DNA of 64,000 bases from Pseudomonas tritici (GCF_014268275.3 NZ_CP077084.1:1860001-1924000); one strand, 5' to 3'; positions 45,345-54,830 are shown, counted from the first letter of the stretch. Made by a program: numbers and translations. The notes: a model not told the origin generated them from the sequence alone.

Positions 45345-45707
45345 ATGCCACACCTGCACCTGGAATACACCGCCAACTTGACAGGCCTGGCCGTCGAGAA
45401 AGTCCTGTTGCGGCTCAACAACGTGCTGATGGTGTCCGGCCAGTTCGGTTCCGAGTTCGATATCAAGAGCCGTGCGCTCAAGGTCGAGAGTTTCCAGGTC
45501 GGCACCTCTCTCGACCCCCGTGGGTTTGTCGCGTTGAAGCTTTCGCTGCTCAGCGGGCGGTCACCACAGGTCAAGAAGCAGTTGTCGGAAAGCTTGCTGG
45601 CGGCGTTGCAGGACGCGGGCGACTGGCCGGCGGATATACAGGTTCAACTGAGTGTCCTGTTGGTGGACATGGACCGCGATTCCTACAGCAAAGCCGTCAT
45701 CGGCTGA
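45345..45707 (+). CDS. 5-carboxymethyl-2-hydroxymuconate isomerase family protein
   Basis: A 120-residue CHMI/tautomerase-fold protein. It begins MPHLHLEYTANL, so removal of Met exposes the catalytic N-terminal proline. The rest (LLRLNNVLMVSGQFGSEFDI; FVALKLSLLSGR) fits the CHMI family, which acts in homoprotocatechuate degradation. No other hpa genes are near, so the role may differ. It has TTGGAGCCCTTC upstream of its start. Confidence 0.82.
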   Translation: MPHLHLEYTANLTGLAVEKVLLRLNNVLMVSGQFGSEFDIKSRALKVESFQVGTSLDPRGFVALKLSLLSGRSPQVKKQLSESLLAALQDAGDWPADIQVQLSVLLVDMDRDSYSKAVIG

Positions 45708-45738
45708 CACCGCAACGATGCCATCGGCGTAGGGGCGA

Positions 45739-46674
45739 TCACAGCAATCCCTGGTCCGCGCAGACTTTTACAACCTGCTCACGAAACCAGGTATTGGCAC
45801 TGTCCTGTCCACTGGTTTCATTCCACTGCATCTCCAGCGTGAACCCCGGCAAACCGTTGGGCGCCTCGCAATGGCCGAACACCGTCACAGGCGCTAGCAG
45901 CTTTTGCACGCGGCGCGGCAGGGTGACGATAAAGTCGGTGCCGGTGATCATCTTCAGCGCCGCGCTGTAGCTGTTGGCGCGGGCGATCACTTGGCGCTTG
46001 TGCGCCTGGCGCGCCAGCCAGCCGTCGATCATGTTGGTGTCGGAGGTCCAGGGCGTGGGGAACACGTGGCGCCGCTCAACGAACGATTGCAGGCTGAAGG
46101 CCGGCTCGCGCGGTGCCGAGCGTTTGTCGAACACGCACACAAGGTCGTCTTCGAGCAGCATCTGGGTGCGGAAGTCTTTATGGGCGCGGTGGAAGTTGGG
46201 GCCGAAACAGATCACCAGATCGAGACGGCCATCGCGTAGGTCGTCGGCGGGGATGTCGGTTTCCAGCTTTTGCACATTGACGATCACCGGCAGGTCGGCG
46301 CGGTCAAAGTGCTTCAACAGGCGCGGCAGGATCAACTGTTCGAAATATTCCGGCGCGCACACGTTGAAGGTCACGGCCTGCTGCGTCGGGTCGAAGGCCT
46401 GGCCACCGGCGTGGCACAGGTTGATGCTCTCGAGGATTTTCTGCACATGGCCGTACATGGTTGTGGCCTTGTACGTCGGCCGCATGCCCGCCCGTGTGTT
46501 GATAAACAGCTCGTCTTCGAAACTGGTGCGCAGCTTCTTCAGGCTGTAGCTCACGGTGGACTGGCTGACAAACAGCGTTTCGGACACCTCGGTAACGCTG
46601 CTCTGGTCATAGACGGCGATAAACACCATCAAGTCCTGCATATCGAGCTTTCTGAGCAAGTTACTGTTTAGCAT
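45739..46674 (-). CDS. LysR-family regulator
   Basis: A 311-residue regulator. The DNA-binding domain is at residues 10-70 (SVTEVSETLFVSQSTVSYSL). It faces the CHMI-family gene (31 bp between their stops). The effector domain contains DLVICFGPNFHRAHKDF, and the protein ends VCADQGLL. Its target is unknown. The MFS gene downstream of its promoter region points the same way, so the two are not divergent partners. Confidence 0.87.
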   Translation of the reverse strand: MLNSNLLRKLDMQDLMVFIAVYDQSSVTEVSETLFVSQSTVSYSLKKLRTSFEDELFINTRAGMRPTYKATTMYGHVQKILESINLCHAGGQAFDPTQQAVTFNVCAPEYFEQLILPRLLKHFDRADLPVIVNVQKLETDIPADDLRDGRLDLVICFGPNFHRAHKDFRTQMLLEDDLVCVFDKRSAPREPAFSLQSFVERRHVFPTPWTSDTNMIDGWLARQAHKRQVIARANSYSAALKMITGTDFIVTLPRRVQKLLAPVTVFGHCEAPNGLPGFTLEMQWNETSGQDSANTWFREQVVKVCADQGLL

Positions 46675-46811
46675 CGGTTTCGTCCGTAAACCCGTTGTAC
46701 CGAACTCAGTACAAGACAGCGCAAAAGCTTAACGGAACGGACGTGCCAATAGAAAGCGCTGTAGGGCGTTTCTATGTTTGGCGTGAGACAAATACTGTTT
46801 GCAACACGACC

Positions 46812-47999
46812 TCAGCGGATATGCCGCGCGTAATGCTTTGGGTTGAAGCGCGTGACGATCAGCAGCATCACTACAATGACCGCCGTCAACGACCACCAGG
46901 CCCATTCGAAGCTGCCCAGTTGATCGCGGATCATCCCCGCGATCAGCGGCGACAGCCCGGCAATCAAGTAGCCGATACCTTGCACAAACGCGGTGAGGCC
47001 ACCGGCGCGGCGGGGGTTGTCCAGGTGGTCGAGGGACAGGATCAAGCTCATCGGGAACAGACCGCCAATGCCCAGGCCGAGCAGGCAGGGCCACAGCAGG
47101 CTCAGGTATTGCGGGCTGAGAATCAAACCGCAGAAACCGAGGATGATCAGCACCAGCAGCACCGCAACCACACCGCGTTTATCCCGGCGACGGTTGGCGA
47201 TGGCGGGGGTGATCAAGCCGGACACCACTTCCATTGCCGTCAAAAAGCCCAGCAGCAAACCAGCGTTCTGTTCGCTCCAGCCTTGCTCCACGTAGTACGG
47301 CGCGAGCCAGGCGAGTACGCAGGTGTAGGCCGCAGTACCAAGGCCGAAAAAGACGGCCAGCAACCAGGCCCGGCCGTTACCGAAAAATGATTCCTGCGGG
47401 CCGGCGGACGCTTGCGGCAACGGCGGCAGCACCGAGCGCTGTGCAAACCAGAATGCCAGCGCCAGTACTGCGAGCACTGCCCAGATTGCCAGGCCGATGC
47501 GCCAACTGCCGGTCTGCACTTGCACGAACGGCGCAAACGATGCCGCCAGCGCGGCACCCCCCATGATCGCGGTGACGTACAGGCCCATGAACAGCGAGAC
47601 GTTATCGCTGAATCGCGACTTGATCAGCGCTGGCATCAACGCTTGGATCATCGCAATGCCCACTCCGGCTGCGATGGCGCTGATGATCAACTCCAGCGCC
47701 GAATCCAGGAACAACCGCGACAGCGTGGCCACGCCAATCACCAGCAGCGACAGCACAATGCTGCGGTGCTCGCCAAAACGCTTGGCCACGGCCATGCCAA
47801 AGAACATCGCCAAACCCATGGCCATCACCGGCAACATGGTCAGCAACGCCGCGCTGCTGAAACTCAACGGCACGTCGCCGCGAATCGATGACAACAATGG
47901 GCCCACGGCGGCCATTGATGGCCGCAGGTTAAGGGCGACCAGCACGACACTGATCATCAGCCAGAGGGCGGTGGTGGGTTTTGTTTGAACGGTTTCCAT
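46812..47999 (-). CDS. CynX/NimT-family MFS transporter
   Basis: A 395-residue MFS protein of the cyanate/nitroimidazole (CP) family. The helix 1 region VVLVALNLRPSMAAVGPLLS is the hallmark, and WSEQNAGLLLGFLTAMEVV near residue 245 also fits. The start at 47999 (METVQTKPT) is chosen; 19 extra in-frame codons upstream are unlikely. No cyanase gene is present. The substrate is unknown. Confidence 0.8.
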   Translation of the reverse strand: METVQTKPTTALWLMISVVLVALNLRPSMAAVGPLLSSIRGDVPLSFSSAALLTMLPVMAMGLAMFFGMAVAKRFGEHRSIVLSLLVIGVATLSRLFLDSALELIISAIAAGVGIAMIQALMPALIKSRFSDNVSLFMGLYVTAIMGGAALAASFAPFVQVQTGSWRIGLAIWAVLAVLALAFWFAQRSVLPPLPQASAGPQESFFGNGRAWLLAVFFGLGTAAYTCVLAWLAPYYVEQGWSEQNAGLLLGFLTAMEVVSGLITPAIANRRRDKRGVVAVLLVLIILGFCGLILSPQYLSLLWPCLLGLGIGGLFPMSLILSLDHLDNPRRAGGLTAFVQGIGYLIAGLSPLIAGMIRDQLGSFEWAWWSLTAVIVVMLLIVTRFNPKHYARHIR

Positions 48000-48133
48000 G
48001 GGAGGGCCTTGAGTGAGCAAGGGCGAATCAGGCCATGGGTGGGAGAAGGGCGGCAAATGAGAAAGTCGCAGGGGCTATCTAAAAATTGCATTCAACTGAC
48101 ACACCAAAAATCAAAAATGTGGGATCTTCGGTG

Positions 48134-49576
48134 TTAGTTGGACCGGATCACATGCTTGATCTCCTGAAACGCCGCCAACCCCCACGGCCCTAGCTCGCGG
48201 CCGATGCTGCTCTGCTTGTAACCGCCCCACGCCGCTTGCGCAAAGATCACTTGCGGCGCGTTGATCCACACCAGCCCGGCCTGCAAGGCATTCGCCACGC
48301 GCTCGGCGGTTTCGTTGTCACGGCTGACCACGCTTGCCACCAAGCCGAAATCGCTGTCGTTGGCCAGGGCAATTGCCTCGTCCTCAGTTGCGAACCGTCG
48401 TACACACAGCACCGGGCCGAAGATCTCTTCATTCCACAACGCGCTGTCCAGTGGCACATCGGTGAACACAGTCGGGCGAATGAAAAAGCCCTTCGGCAAA
48501 TCCGCCGGCCGTGCACCGCCACACAGCAATCGCGCGCCATCCTCAACGCCACGCTGTATGTGCCCCAGCACACGTTGATACTGCACACGGTTGATCAGCG
48601 CGCCCATTTCCACCTCATCGGAAAAAGGGTCAGCCACACGGATTCCTTCAACACGTTTGTGCAACCGCTGCAGGAATGCATCCGCCAGGCTGTCAGCGAC
48701 CAGCACACGACTGGTGGCGGAACACATCTGCCCGGCGTTGAAAAATCCACCGCCACAGGCCAGCTCCACCGCCAGGTCCAGGTCGGCGTCCGCCAGTACC
48801 ACCAGTGAAGATTTACCGCCCAATTCCAGGCTCACACCCTTGATGGTTTCAGCCGCGCGCTGCATCACCTGCACGCCGACTGCGTTGCTGCCGGTGAAGG
48901 AAATCTTCGCCACCCGTGGATCCGCCGCCAACGGCGCCCCGACCGCCAAGCCCGTGCCACACACCAGGTTAAATACCCCGGCCGGGAGCCCCGATTCAGC
49001 GATAATTCGCGCCAGTTGCAGCTCGGCCAATGGCGTCACTTCTGACGGCTTGAGCACCACGCAGCAACCCGCCGCCAGTGCCGGGGCGAGTTTCCAGGCG
49101 GTGGTGACCATCGGGAAATTCCACGGCACGATCAGTCCCACCACCCCACACGGCTCACGACGCAGGCGTGCGCTGAAGTCAGCGCTGGGCAGGTCCACCG
49201 GGCAATCCTGGCCGGCGTCCATCGCTTCGGCCACGCCGGCGTAGTACTCGAACGTGGCGATGACATCGTCCACATCAATCGCGGCTTCAAACAGCGGTTT
49301 GCCGTTGTTGCTCGACTGCAGGTGCATCAGCGGTTCGCGCTGCTCGCTTACGCCCTGGGCGATCTTGCGCAGCAGGGCGGCGCGATCACGGCCAGTGCTT
49401 TTCGACCACTCACTGAAGGCCGCGCTGGCCGCGTCGACCGCCTGCGTTACGGCCAGCGCATCGCCCACGCTCACCTGGGCCAACATCGCTTCGGTGGCTG
49501 GGTTGATCACTTCCAGCACGGTATGGCCGGCACGCCACGCACCACCGATATACACACCGTTCAATACCGTGCTCAT
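48134..49576 (-). CDS. NAD(P)-dependent aldehyde dehydrogenase, probable 4-guanidinobutyraldehyde dehydrogenase
   Basis: A 480-residue ALDH. Oxyanion-hole asparagine N153 (VPWNFPM), general base E251 (LELGGKSS) and nucleophile C285 (NAGQMCSA) are all present. The start overlaps the aruI stop by 4 bp, so the two are translationally coupled. With the 2-ketoarginine decarboxylase upstream, its likely job is oxidation of 4-guanidinobutyraldehyde to 4-guanidinobutyrate, the KauB step. Related polyamine aldehydes remain possible substrates. Confidence 0.8.
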   Translation of the reverse strand: MSTVLNGVYIGGAWRAGHTVLEVINPATEAMLAQVSVGDALAVTQAVDAASAAFSEWSKSTGRDRAALLRKIAQGVSEQREPLMHLQSSNNGKPLFEAAIDVDDVIATFEYYAGVAEAMDAGQDCPVDLPSADFSARLRREPCGVVGLIVPWNFPMVTTAWKLAPALAAGCCVVLKPSEVTPLAELQLARIIAESGLPAGVFNLVCGTGLAVGAPLAADPRVAKISFTGSNAVGVQVMQRAAETIKGVSLELGGKSSLVVLADADLDLAVELACGGGFFNAGQMCSATSRVLVADSLADAFLQRLHKRVEGIRVADPFSDEVEMGALINRVQYQRVLGHIQRGVEDGARLLCGGARPADLPKGFFIRPTVFTDVPLDSALWNEEIFGPVLCVRRFATEDEAIALANDSDFGLVASVVSRDNETAERVANALQAGLVWINAPQVIFAQAAWGGYKQSSIGRELGPWGLAAFQEIKHVIRSN

Positions 49577-51198
49577 AGCGCCAACTCCGTCACCCAAAGG
49601 CCCTGGTCGATTTCAATTAGCGTCGGCCCCGGGCAATCAACTGCGGCGCGCAGTGCCACGCGCAACGACTCAACGCCCTGAATGCTCTCGGCAGCACAAC
49701 CCAACGCCTTGGCCACACCGATAAAGTCCGGCGTGTAGATATCCACGCCGACCGGTTCGATCGCCCGGTTGACCATGTATTTCTTGATCTCTTCATAGCC
49801 GTGGTTATTCCACAGCAGCACGATGATCGGCACGCGTGCTTCCACCGCGCTGGCGAGTTCCGGCAGGGTGAATTGCAGGCCGCCGTCGCCGATCAGGCAA
49901 ACCACCGGCTGCCCGTCGCCACGCCCCAGCCAGGCGCCGATGGCGGCGGGCAGGGCGTAGCCCAAGGTGCCGTAGCCAGTCGACGAGTTGAACCAGCGGC
50001 GCGGGTGGTCGAGGTTCAAGGTGAGGTTGCCGCTGTACACTGGTTGGGTGGAGTCGCCCACTATGACGGCGTTGGGCAATGCCGCCAGGACGGTGTTGAG
50101 GAACAGGGTTTGCGCGCGGGTGGCGGCGTCCCAAGTGGCGGTCAGTTCGGCCCACAAGCGGGCGACGCGGTGAGCGCCCCACGTGCTGTTGCGTGGCGGC
50201 AATGGCTGGCGGTCCAGCTCGGCCAACAAGGCTTCGGCGGCGATTTGTGCATCGGCGACCAGCGCCACTTGCGGGGGGTAGTTGCGCACGGTCTGGTCCG
50301 GGTCGATGTCGACGCGCAGCAAAGCGCCCGGAATCTCGAAGCCGCCGGCGAAAGTGACGTCGTAGTCGGTCTCCGCCAGCTCTGTTCCGATAGCCAGCAC
50401 CACGTCCGCTTCGGCCACCAACGCACGGGTGGCGACCAGCGTCTGGGTCGAGCCGATCAGCAGCGGGTGGCGGGCGGGCAGCATGCCTTTGGCGTTGATG
50501 GTCAGGGCCACCGGCGCGCCGAGAAGCTCCGCCAGTCGAGTCAATTCCGGCGCCGCATCGATGGCGCCGCCACCGGCCAGGATCAAGGGTTGCGTGGCTG
50601 CCGCGAGCAACTGGCTCATCTGCTTCACCGCCGACGGCGCCGCGCCGGCACGGGCCACGCTGACTGGCTCAGTGCCCAGCAGCGCGGCGGCATTTTCCAC
50701 CAGCACATCCAGCGGGATTTCGATATGCACCGGGCGCGGTCGCCCGGCCTGGAACACCGCAAAGGCCCGCGCCAACACGCCGGGCAACTCCGCCGCGGAC
50801 ATCAAGGTGTGCGAGAACGCCGCCACGCCGGCCATCATTGCTGCTTGGTTCGGCAGCTCATGCAGCTTGCCGCGCCCGCCGCCCAATTGGCTGCGCGACT
50901 GCACGCTGGAGATCACCAGCATGGGGATCGAGTCAGCATAGGCCTGGCCCATGGCGGTGGTGATATTGGTCATGCCGGGGCCGGTGATGATGAAGCACAC
51001 GCCGGGCTTGCCGCGGGTGCGCGCATAACCGTCGGCCATGAACCCGGCGCCCTGTTCGTGGCGCGGGGTGACGTGGCGGATGCTGGAACGGGCCAGGCCG
51101 CGATACAACTCCACCGTGTGTACGCCGGGGATGCCAAATACCTGGTCCACGCCGTAGCCTTCCAGGAGGTTGACCAATACTTCGCCGCAGGTGGCCAT
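49573..51198 (-). CDS. aruI: ThDP-dependent 2-ketoarginine decarboxylase AruI-like
   Basis: A 541-residue ThDP enzyme of the acetolactate synthase/decarboxylase fold. The cofactor-activating glutamate is E48 (TPRHEQGAGFMADGYAR), and the ThDP motif starts GDGGLQFT and ends near LLWNN about 27 residues later. It matches the group annotated in Pseudomonas as 5-guanidino-2-oxopentanoate decarboxylase, from the arginine transaminase pathway. Coupling to an aldehyde dehydrogenase supports that; an acetolactate synthase large subunit is less likely because no small-subunit gene follows. The transaminase aruH is not in the window. Confidence 0.78.
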   Translation of the reverse strand: MATCGEVLVNLLEGYGVDQVFGIPGVHTVELYRGLARSSIRHVTPRHEQGAGFMADGYARTRGKPGVCFIITGPGMTNITTAMGQAYADSIPMLVISSVQSRSQLGGGRGKLHELPNQAAMMAGVAAFSHTLMSAAELPGVLARAFAVFQAGRPRPVHIEIPLDVLVENAAALLGTEPVSVARAGAAPSAVKQMSQLLAAATQPLILAGGGAIDAAPELTRLAELLGAPVALTINAKGMLPARHPLLIGSTQTLVATRALVAEADVVLAIGTELAETDYDVTFAGGFEIPGALLRVDIDPDQTVRNYPPQVALVADAQIAAEALLAELDRQPLPPRNSTWGAHRVARLWAELTATWDAATRAQTLFLNTVLAALPNAVIVGDSTQPVYSGNLTLNLDHPRRWFNSSTGYGTLGYALPAAIGAWLGRGDGQPVVCLIGDGGLQFTLPELASAVEARVPIIVLLWNNHGYEEIKKYMVNRAIEPVGVDIYTPDFIGVAKALGCAAESIQGVESLRVALRAAVDCPGPTLIEIDQGLWVTELAL

Positions 51199-51309
51199 AA
51201 ATGTCGCTCTTATTGTTGAGATAAGGCGGTATTGGACCGGCTGGCCGGTAGCGGCAACAATCGATAAAAAGTCATACTAGCCATGTTCTCACGTCATGGC
51301 TCAGCCCTT

Positions 51310-52188
51310 ATGAAGCGCCTTCCGCCGCTGCCCGCGCTGCACACCTTCTGGGTCACGGCCCAGTGCTGCAACTTCACCCGTGCTGCCGAGCAATTGCACA
51401 TCACCCAGGGCGCGGTGAGCCGGCAGGTCGCCGGGCTGGAAAGCCATTTGGGCTACGCGCTGTTCCGACGCCAGGCGCGCGGCTTGAGCCTGACCGAAGA
51501 AGGCCGTGAATGGTCACTGCGCGCCCAGCAAGTGTTTGGCCTGATCGGCGAGGCGGTGGAGCAGATCGGCAACCGCCGCCAGACCCTGCAGCTCAAAGCG
51601 TCCACCTGCGTGATGCGCTGGCTGCTGCCGCGCCTGATGCAGTGGCAAAAGGAGCGCCCGGACGTGCCGGTGGAACTCACCACCACCGTGGCCTACACCG
51701 TGGACTTTCGTCGCGAGCAATTCGATGCGGCTGTGATCTATGCGCCCACCGCCGAGCAGTCGGCCGAGGCGCGGCATTTATTCGATGAACAGCTCACGCC
51801 CGTCTGTGCGCCAGCGTTGCTGGATGTTTTGCACACGCCCGCAGATTTGCAGCAACAGGTACTGCTGCACCCCACGCGGGACGAGCGGGATTGGGCGTTG
51901 TGGCTTTCGGCTGCGAACACGCAGTTGAGCAATTTGAGCCAGGGGCATCATTTTGAAACGCTGGACTTGGCGATGACGGTGGCGTCCCAAGGTTCCGGCG
52001 TGGCGATTGGCGACAGTGCGTTGATTGGCGAGGATGTGAAGGCAGGACGGTTGGTGATGCCGTTTGAACTGCAGGTGCCGACGGGGATGGGGTATTACCT
52101 GGTGTATCCGCCGGGGACGGCGCCGTCGGCCGGGCTTGAAGCCCTGATGAACTGGTTAGTGAGCCAGGCGCAATATCCGGAACACTGA
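51310..52188 (+). CDS. GcvA-type LysR regulator, probable regulator of aruI
   Basis: A 292-residue LysR regulator that begins MKRLPPLPALHTFWVTAQ, the usual start of the GcvA subgroup. An ATG 27 bp upstream (51283) is also possible, and neither has a strong ribosome-binding site. The HTH is at about 18-38 (FTRAAEQLHITQGAVSRQV). It is divergent from the aruI-ALDH operon across a 111-bp region, so it probably controls it. Confidence 0.85.
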   Translation: MKRLPPLPALHTFWVTAQCCNFTRAAEQLHITQGAVSRQVAGLESHLGYALFRRQARGLSLTEEGREWSLRAQQVFGLIGEAVEQIGNRRQTLQLKASTCVMRWLLPRLMQWQKERPDVPVELTTTVAYTVDFRREQFDAAVIYAPTAEQSAEARHLFDEQLTPVCAPALLDVLHTPADLQQQVLLHPTRDERDWALWLSAANTQLSNLSQGHHFETLDLAMTVASQGSGVAIGDSALIGEDVKAGRLVMPFELQVPTGMGYYLVYPPGTAPSAGLEALMNWLVSQAQYPEH

Positions 52189-52199
52189 AGATCACAACG

Positions 52200-52284
52200 T
52201 GGGAGCTGGCTTGCCTGCGATAGCGGTCGATCAGTCAGTACATCATTGACTGACACACCGCTATCGCAGGCAAGCCAGCTCCCA
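52200..52284. repeat. REP/REPIN inverted repeat
   Basis: The 27-bp arms TGGGAGCTGGCTTGCCTGCG... and complement (52200-52226 and 52258-52284) match perfectly. A CAGTCA/TGACTG inner palindrome lies in the spacer. This is a Pseudomonas REP doublet of the GAGCTGGCTTGCC type, between two converging genes. Confidence 0.9.
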
Positions 52285-52304
52285 CAGTTTTAAACCGCGT
52301 TGGG

Positions 52305-52919
52305 TCAGTAGCCCACGGTGAAGCGCTGGCGGGAGTGCTTTGGTGCTTCGACTTCGTCGATCAAGGCGATGGCATAGTCGGCGAAACTGATCCAACTACG
52401 CCCCTCACTGCTCACCAGCAAATCATCCTGGCCTACACGGAATTTACCGGTGCGTTCGGTCTCAACGAACTCCGCCGATGGCGACAGGAAGGTCCAATCC
52501 AGTTCCTTCTCCTGACGCAGCGCATCGAGAAACGCGGCCCCCGCACTGGCCTCGGCTTTGTACTCTGCCGGGAAGCCTTCGCTGTCGATCACCCGACCGC
52601 CACCCGGCAGTAACAGCGAACCGGCACCGCCCACCACCAGCAGGCGTTGCACCCCGGCTTTTTTCACCGGCCCGATCACGGCGCTGGCGGGCAGGGTGGC
52701 GAAGTGTGCGGCGCTGATTACCACATCGCTGCCGCTGACGGCGTGTTGCAGGGCGTCTGCGTCCAGCGCATCAACCTGTTTGACGGTGACGCCAGGGCGA
52801 ACGGCCAGCTTGTCGGTATTACGTGCGATGGCTACAACGCTATGCCCACGGCGCAGTGCTTCTTCCAGCAGTTGGCTACCGGCACGGCCAGTGGCCCCAA
52901 TGATTGCAATCTTGCTCAT
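52305..52919 (-). CDS. NAD(P)-binding oxidoreductase (atypical SDR, YwnB/YhfK-like)
   Basis: A 204-residue Rossmann protein of the NAD(P)-binding atypical SDR group. The N-terminal IAIIGATGRAGSQLLEEAL has the GATGxxG cofactor loop at residues 8-14. There is no YxxxK catalytic pair of the classical type. Homologues are flavin- or quinone-reductase-like or regulatory; the substrate is unknown. It is preceded by the MBL-fold gene on the same strand (34-bp gap), so the two may form an operon. Confidence 0.8.
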   Translation of the reverse strand: MSKIAIIGATGRAGSQLLEEALRRGHSVVAIARNTDKLAVRPGVTVKQVDALDADALQHAVSGSDVVISAAHFATLPASAVIGPVKKAGVQRLLVVGGAGSLLLPGGGRVIDSEGFPAEYKAEASAGAAFLDALRQEKELDWTFLSPSAEFVETERTGKFRVGQDDLLVSSEGRSWISFADYAIALIDEVEAPKHSRQRFTVGY

Positions 52920-52953
52920 GACGTTCTCCAGTACGGTTAAGGTTTGAAACGCT

Positions 52954-53820
52954 TCACCACTTCATTTCGCCCTTGGCGACTTTGGCGCTCAGTTCCAGCG
53001 AGCTTTCGTCGGCGAGGGTCGGGTAACGTTTTTTCATGGCCGCGATCAGGGCAGCGGAATCCTTGGCCTTGGCGGTCTCGGCGTCAAAGGCCTTGATGTA
53101 GTTGGCGGTAAAGGCCACCGATTTCAGCGACGGTGTGCCCAGGTAGTGGCCTGGAACCACGGTGCGAGGTTTGAGCTGTTCGATGCGTTGCAAAGTGGCG
53201 AGCCAATCTTTGTGGGATTGCGCGCTCTGGGTGTCGGCTATCCACAGGTGGATGTTTTCAGCGACGACCACACCACCGACCACGGCCTTGATCGACGGGA
53301 TCCACACAAAGCTGCGATCCGGCTGCGGGCCATCCAGGCCGATGACATCCAGTTGTTGGCCTTCGAGGCTCAAGCTGTGGCCTTCAAGCACCTGCGGCAC
53401 GATGGTTTTGGCCGGCTTGTCGGCGCCCATTTTCGGGCCCCAGAACTCAAGTTTGCCGGCAACAGTCGCCTTGATATGGTCGACCACCGGTTGCGCTGCC
53501 AGCACCTTGGCGTCGGGGAACGCGGCGGTGAGGGTATCGAGGCCGAAGTAGTAGTCCGGGTCGCCATGGCTGATGTAGATGGTGGTGAGGTGTTTGCCGC
53601 TGGCGCGGATCTTTTGCACCAGTTGCTCGGCCTGGCCCTTGCCGAATTGAGCGTCCACCAGGATGGCGTCCTTGGCGCCGCTGACCAGCACCGAGCTGAC
53701 CGGGAAGATCGCGGCTTCGCCAGGGTTGTACACGTCCAACGTCAGGTCGGCGGCAGCCGCATGTGCGGCGAAGGCCAGGGCGGCGGTGGCCAGGGTCAGG
53801 CGCTTGAAGGTTGAGAACAT
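52954..53820 (-). CDS. exported metallo-beta-lactamase-fold protein with variant metal motif
   Basis: A 288-residue secreted MBL-fold protein with a signal peptide ending AAHAAAA (about residue 24). The motif that is normally HxHxDH reads H85-G-D87-P-D89-Y90, so the second metal His is Asp and the last His is Tyr. Later positions (WIADTQSAQSHKDWL; VVPGHYLGTPS) keep the expected loop H near residue 222. Such SHGDPDYYFG variants form their own MBL subgroup; the activity is unknown. It is divergent from the LysR gene at 53925. Confidence 0.8.
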   Translation of the reverse strand: MFSTFKRLTLATAALAFAAHAAAADLTLDVYNPGEAAIFPVSSVLVSGAKDAILVDAQFGKGQAEQLVQKIRASGKHLTTIYISHGDPDYYFGLDTLTAAFPDAKVLAAQPVVDHIKATVAGKLEFWGPKMGADKPAKTIVPQVLEGHSLSLEGQQLDVIGLDGPQPDRSFVWIPSIKAVVGGVVVAENIHLWIADTQSAQSHKDWLATLQRIEQLKPRTVVPGHYLGTPSLKSVAFTANYIKAFDAETAKAKDSAALIAAMKKRYPTLADESSLELSAKVAKGEMKW

Positions 53821-53924
53821 CGGGCAGCTCCAGCATGGGTAGGGGATGCACAGAGCTTAGTTGCACAAAACCAGACTAAAAATGCGATGCTGGGACATAG
53901 TTTGTTTCTAAAATCGGGCAAATC

Positions 53925-54830
53925 ATGGATCGTCTTCAAGCAATGCGCGTGTTTGTCACGGTGGTGGACCTGGGTAGCCAGTCTGCCGCCGCCGACCATC
54001 TGGACCTGTCGCGGCCGGTGGTGTCACGCTACCTGGCCGAGCTGGAAGACTGGGTCGGCGCACGTTTGCTGCACCGCACCACGCGCAAGCTCAGCCTTAC
54101 GGCGGCCGGCAGTGAAACCCTGCCGCGCTGTCGGCAAATGCTGGAACTGTGCGGCGATATGCAGGCCGCCGTCAGCGAGCCCGACGACGCGCCCCGTGGC
54201 CTGCTGCGCCTGAGTGTCAGTACGTCTTTCGGCCAGGCGCAATTGGCGCAGGCCATCGCCGAGTACGTCAAGCGCTACCCGCTGGTGACGGTTGACCTGC
54301 AGATGCTCGACCGCACGGTGAACCTGGTGGATGAGCGTATCGACCTGGCCATCCGCACCAGCAATGACCTGGACCCCAACCTTATCGCCCGGCGGCTGAC
54401 GGTGTGTCGCTCAGTGGTCTGCGCCACGCCGGCTTATCTGCTGGAGCATCCGGCCCCGCAGAAAGTCGAAGACCTGGCCGGGCACAACTGCCTCACCCAC
54501 TCTTATTTCGGTAAAAGCCTGTGGCATTTCGAAGAGCGTGGCGAGCACGTCTCGGTGCCCATCAACGGCAATATCACTTCCAACGAGGCCAGCACTTTGT
54601 TGCGCGTGACGCTGGCCGGGGCAGGGGTGTCGATGCTGCCCAGTTACCAGGCCGGCGACTACATCCGTCGCGGTGAACTGGTGCGCCTGCTGCCCGATGC
54701 CGAACCTCGCCGGATGAACATTTACGCGGTATACGCCTCGCGCAAGCACATGCCATCGGCGCTGCGCAGCCTGTTGGATTTCCTGGTGCTGCGGTTCCCG
54801 GAAGAGCCCGCATGGGATGCGGGTCTCTAG
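53925..54830 (+). CDS. LysR-family regulator
   Basis: A 301-residue regulator of the group starting MDRLQAMRVFVTVVDLGSQS, with the HTH at about 18-40 (SAAADHLDLSRPVVSRYLA). The effector domain contains RLTVCRSVVCATPAYL and NGNITSNEASTLLRVTLAG, as in many Pseudomonas LysR proteins paired with a divergent enzyme gene. The likely target is the divergent MBL/oxidoreductase pair, 104 bp away. Confidence 0.88.
   Translation: MDRLQAMRVFVTVVDLGSQSAAADHLDLSRPVVSRYLAELEDWVGARLLHRTTRKLSLTAAGSETLPRCRQMLELCGDMQAAVSEPDDAPRGLLRLSVSTSFGQAQLAQAIAEYVKRYPLVTVDLQMLDRTVNLVDERIDLAIRTSNDLDPNLIARRLTVCRSVVCATPAYLLEHPAPQKVEDLAGHNCLTHSYFGKSLWHFEERGEHVSVPINGNITSNEASTLLRVTLAGAGVSMLPSYQAGDYIRRGELVRLLPDAEPRRMNIYAVYASRKHMPSALRSLLDFLVLRFPEEPAWDAGL

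Noticed and set aside
49801..51219. 472-codon plus-strand frame over aruI
   Set aside because: The real gene is the ThDP enzyme on the minus strand with its cofactor motifs. This frame has a repetitive Gln/His/Arg composition.
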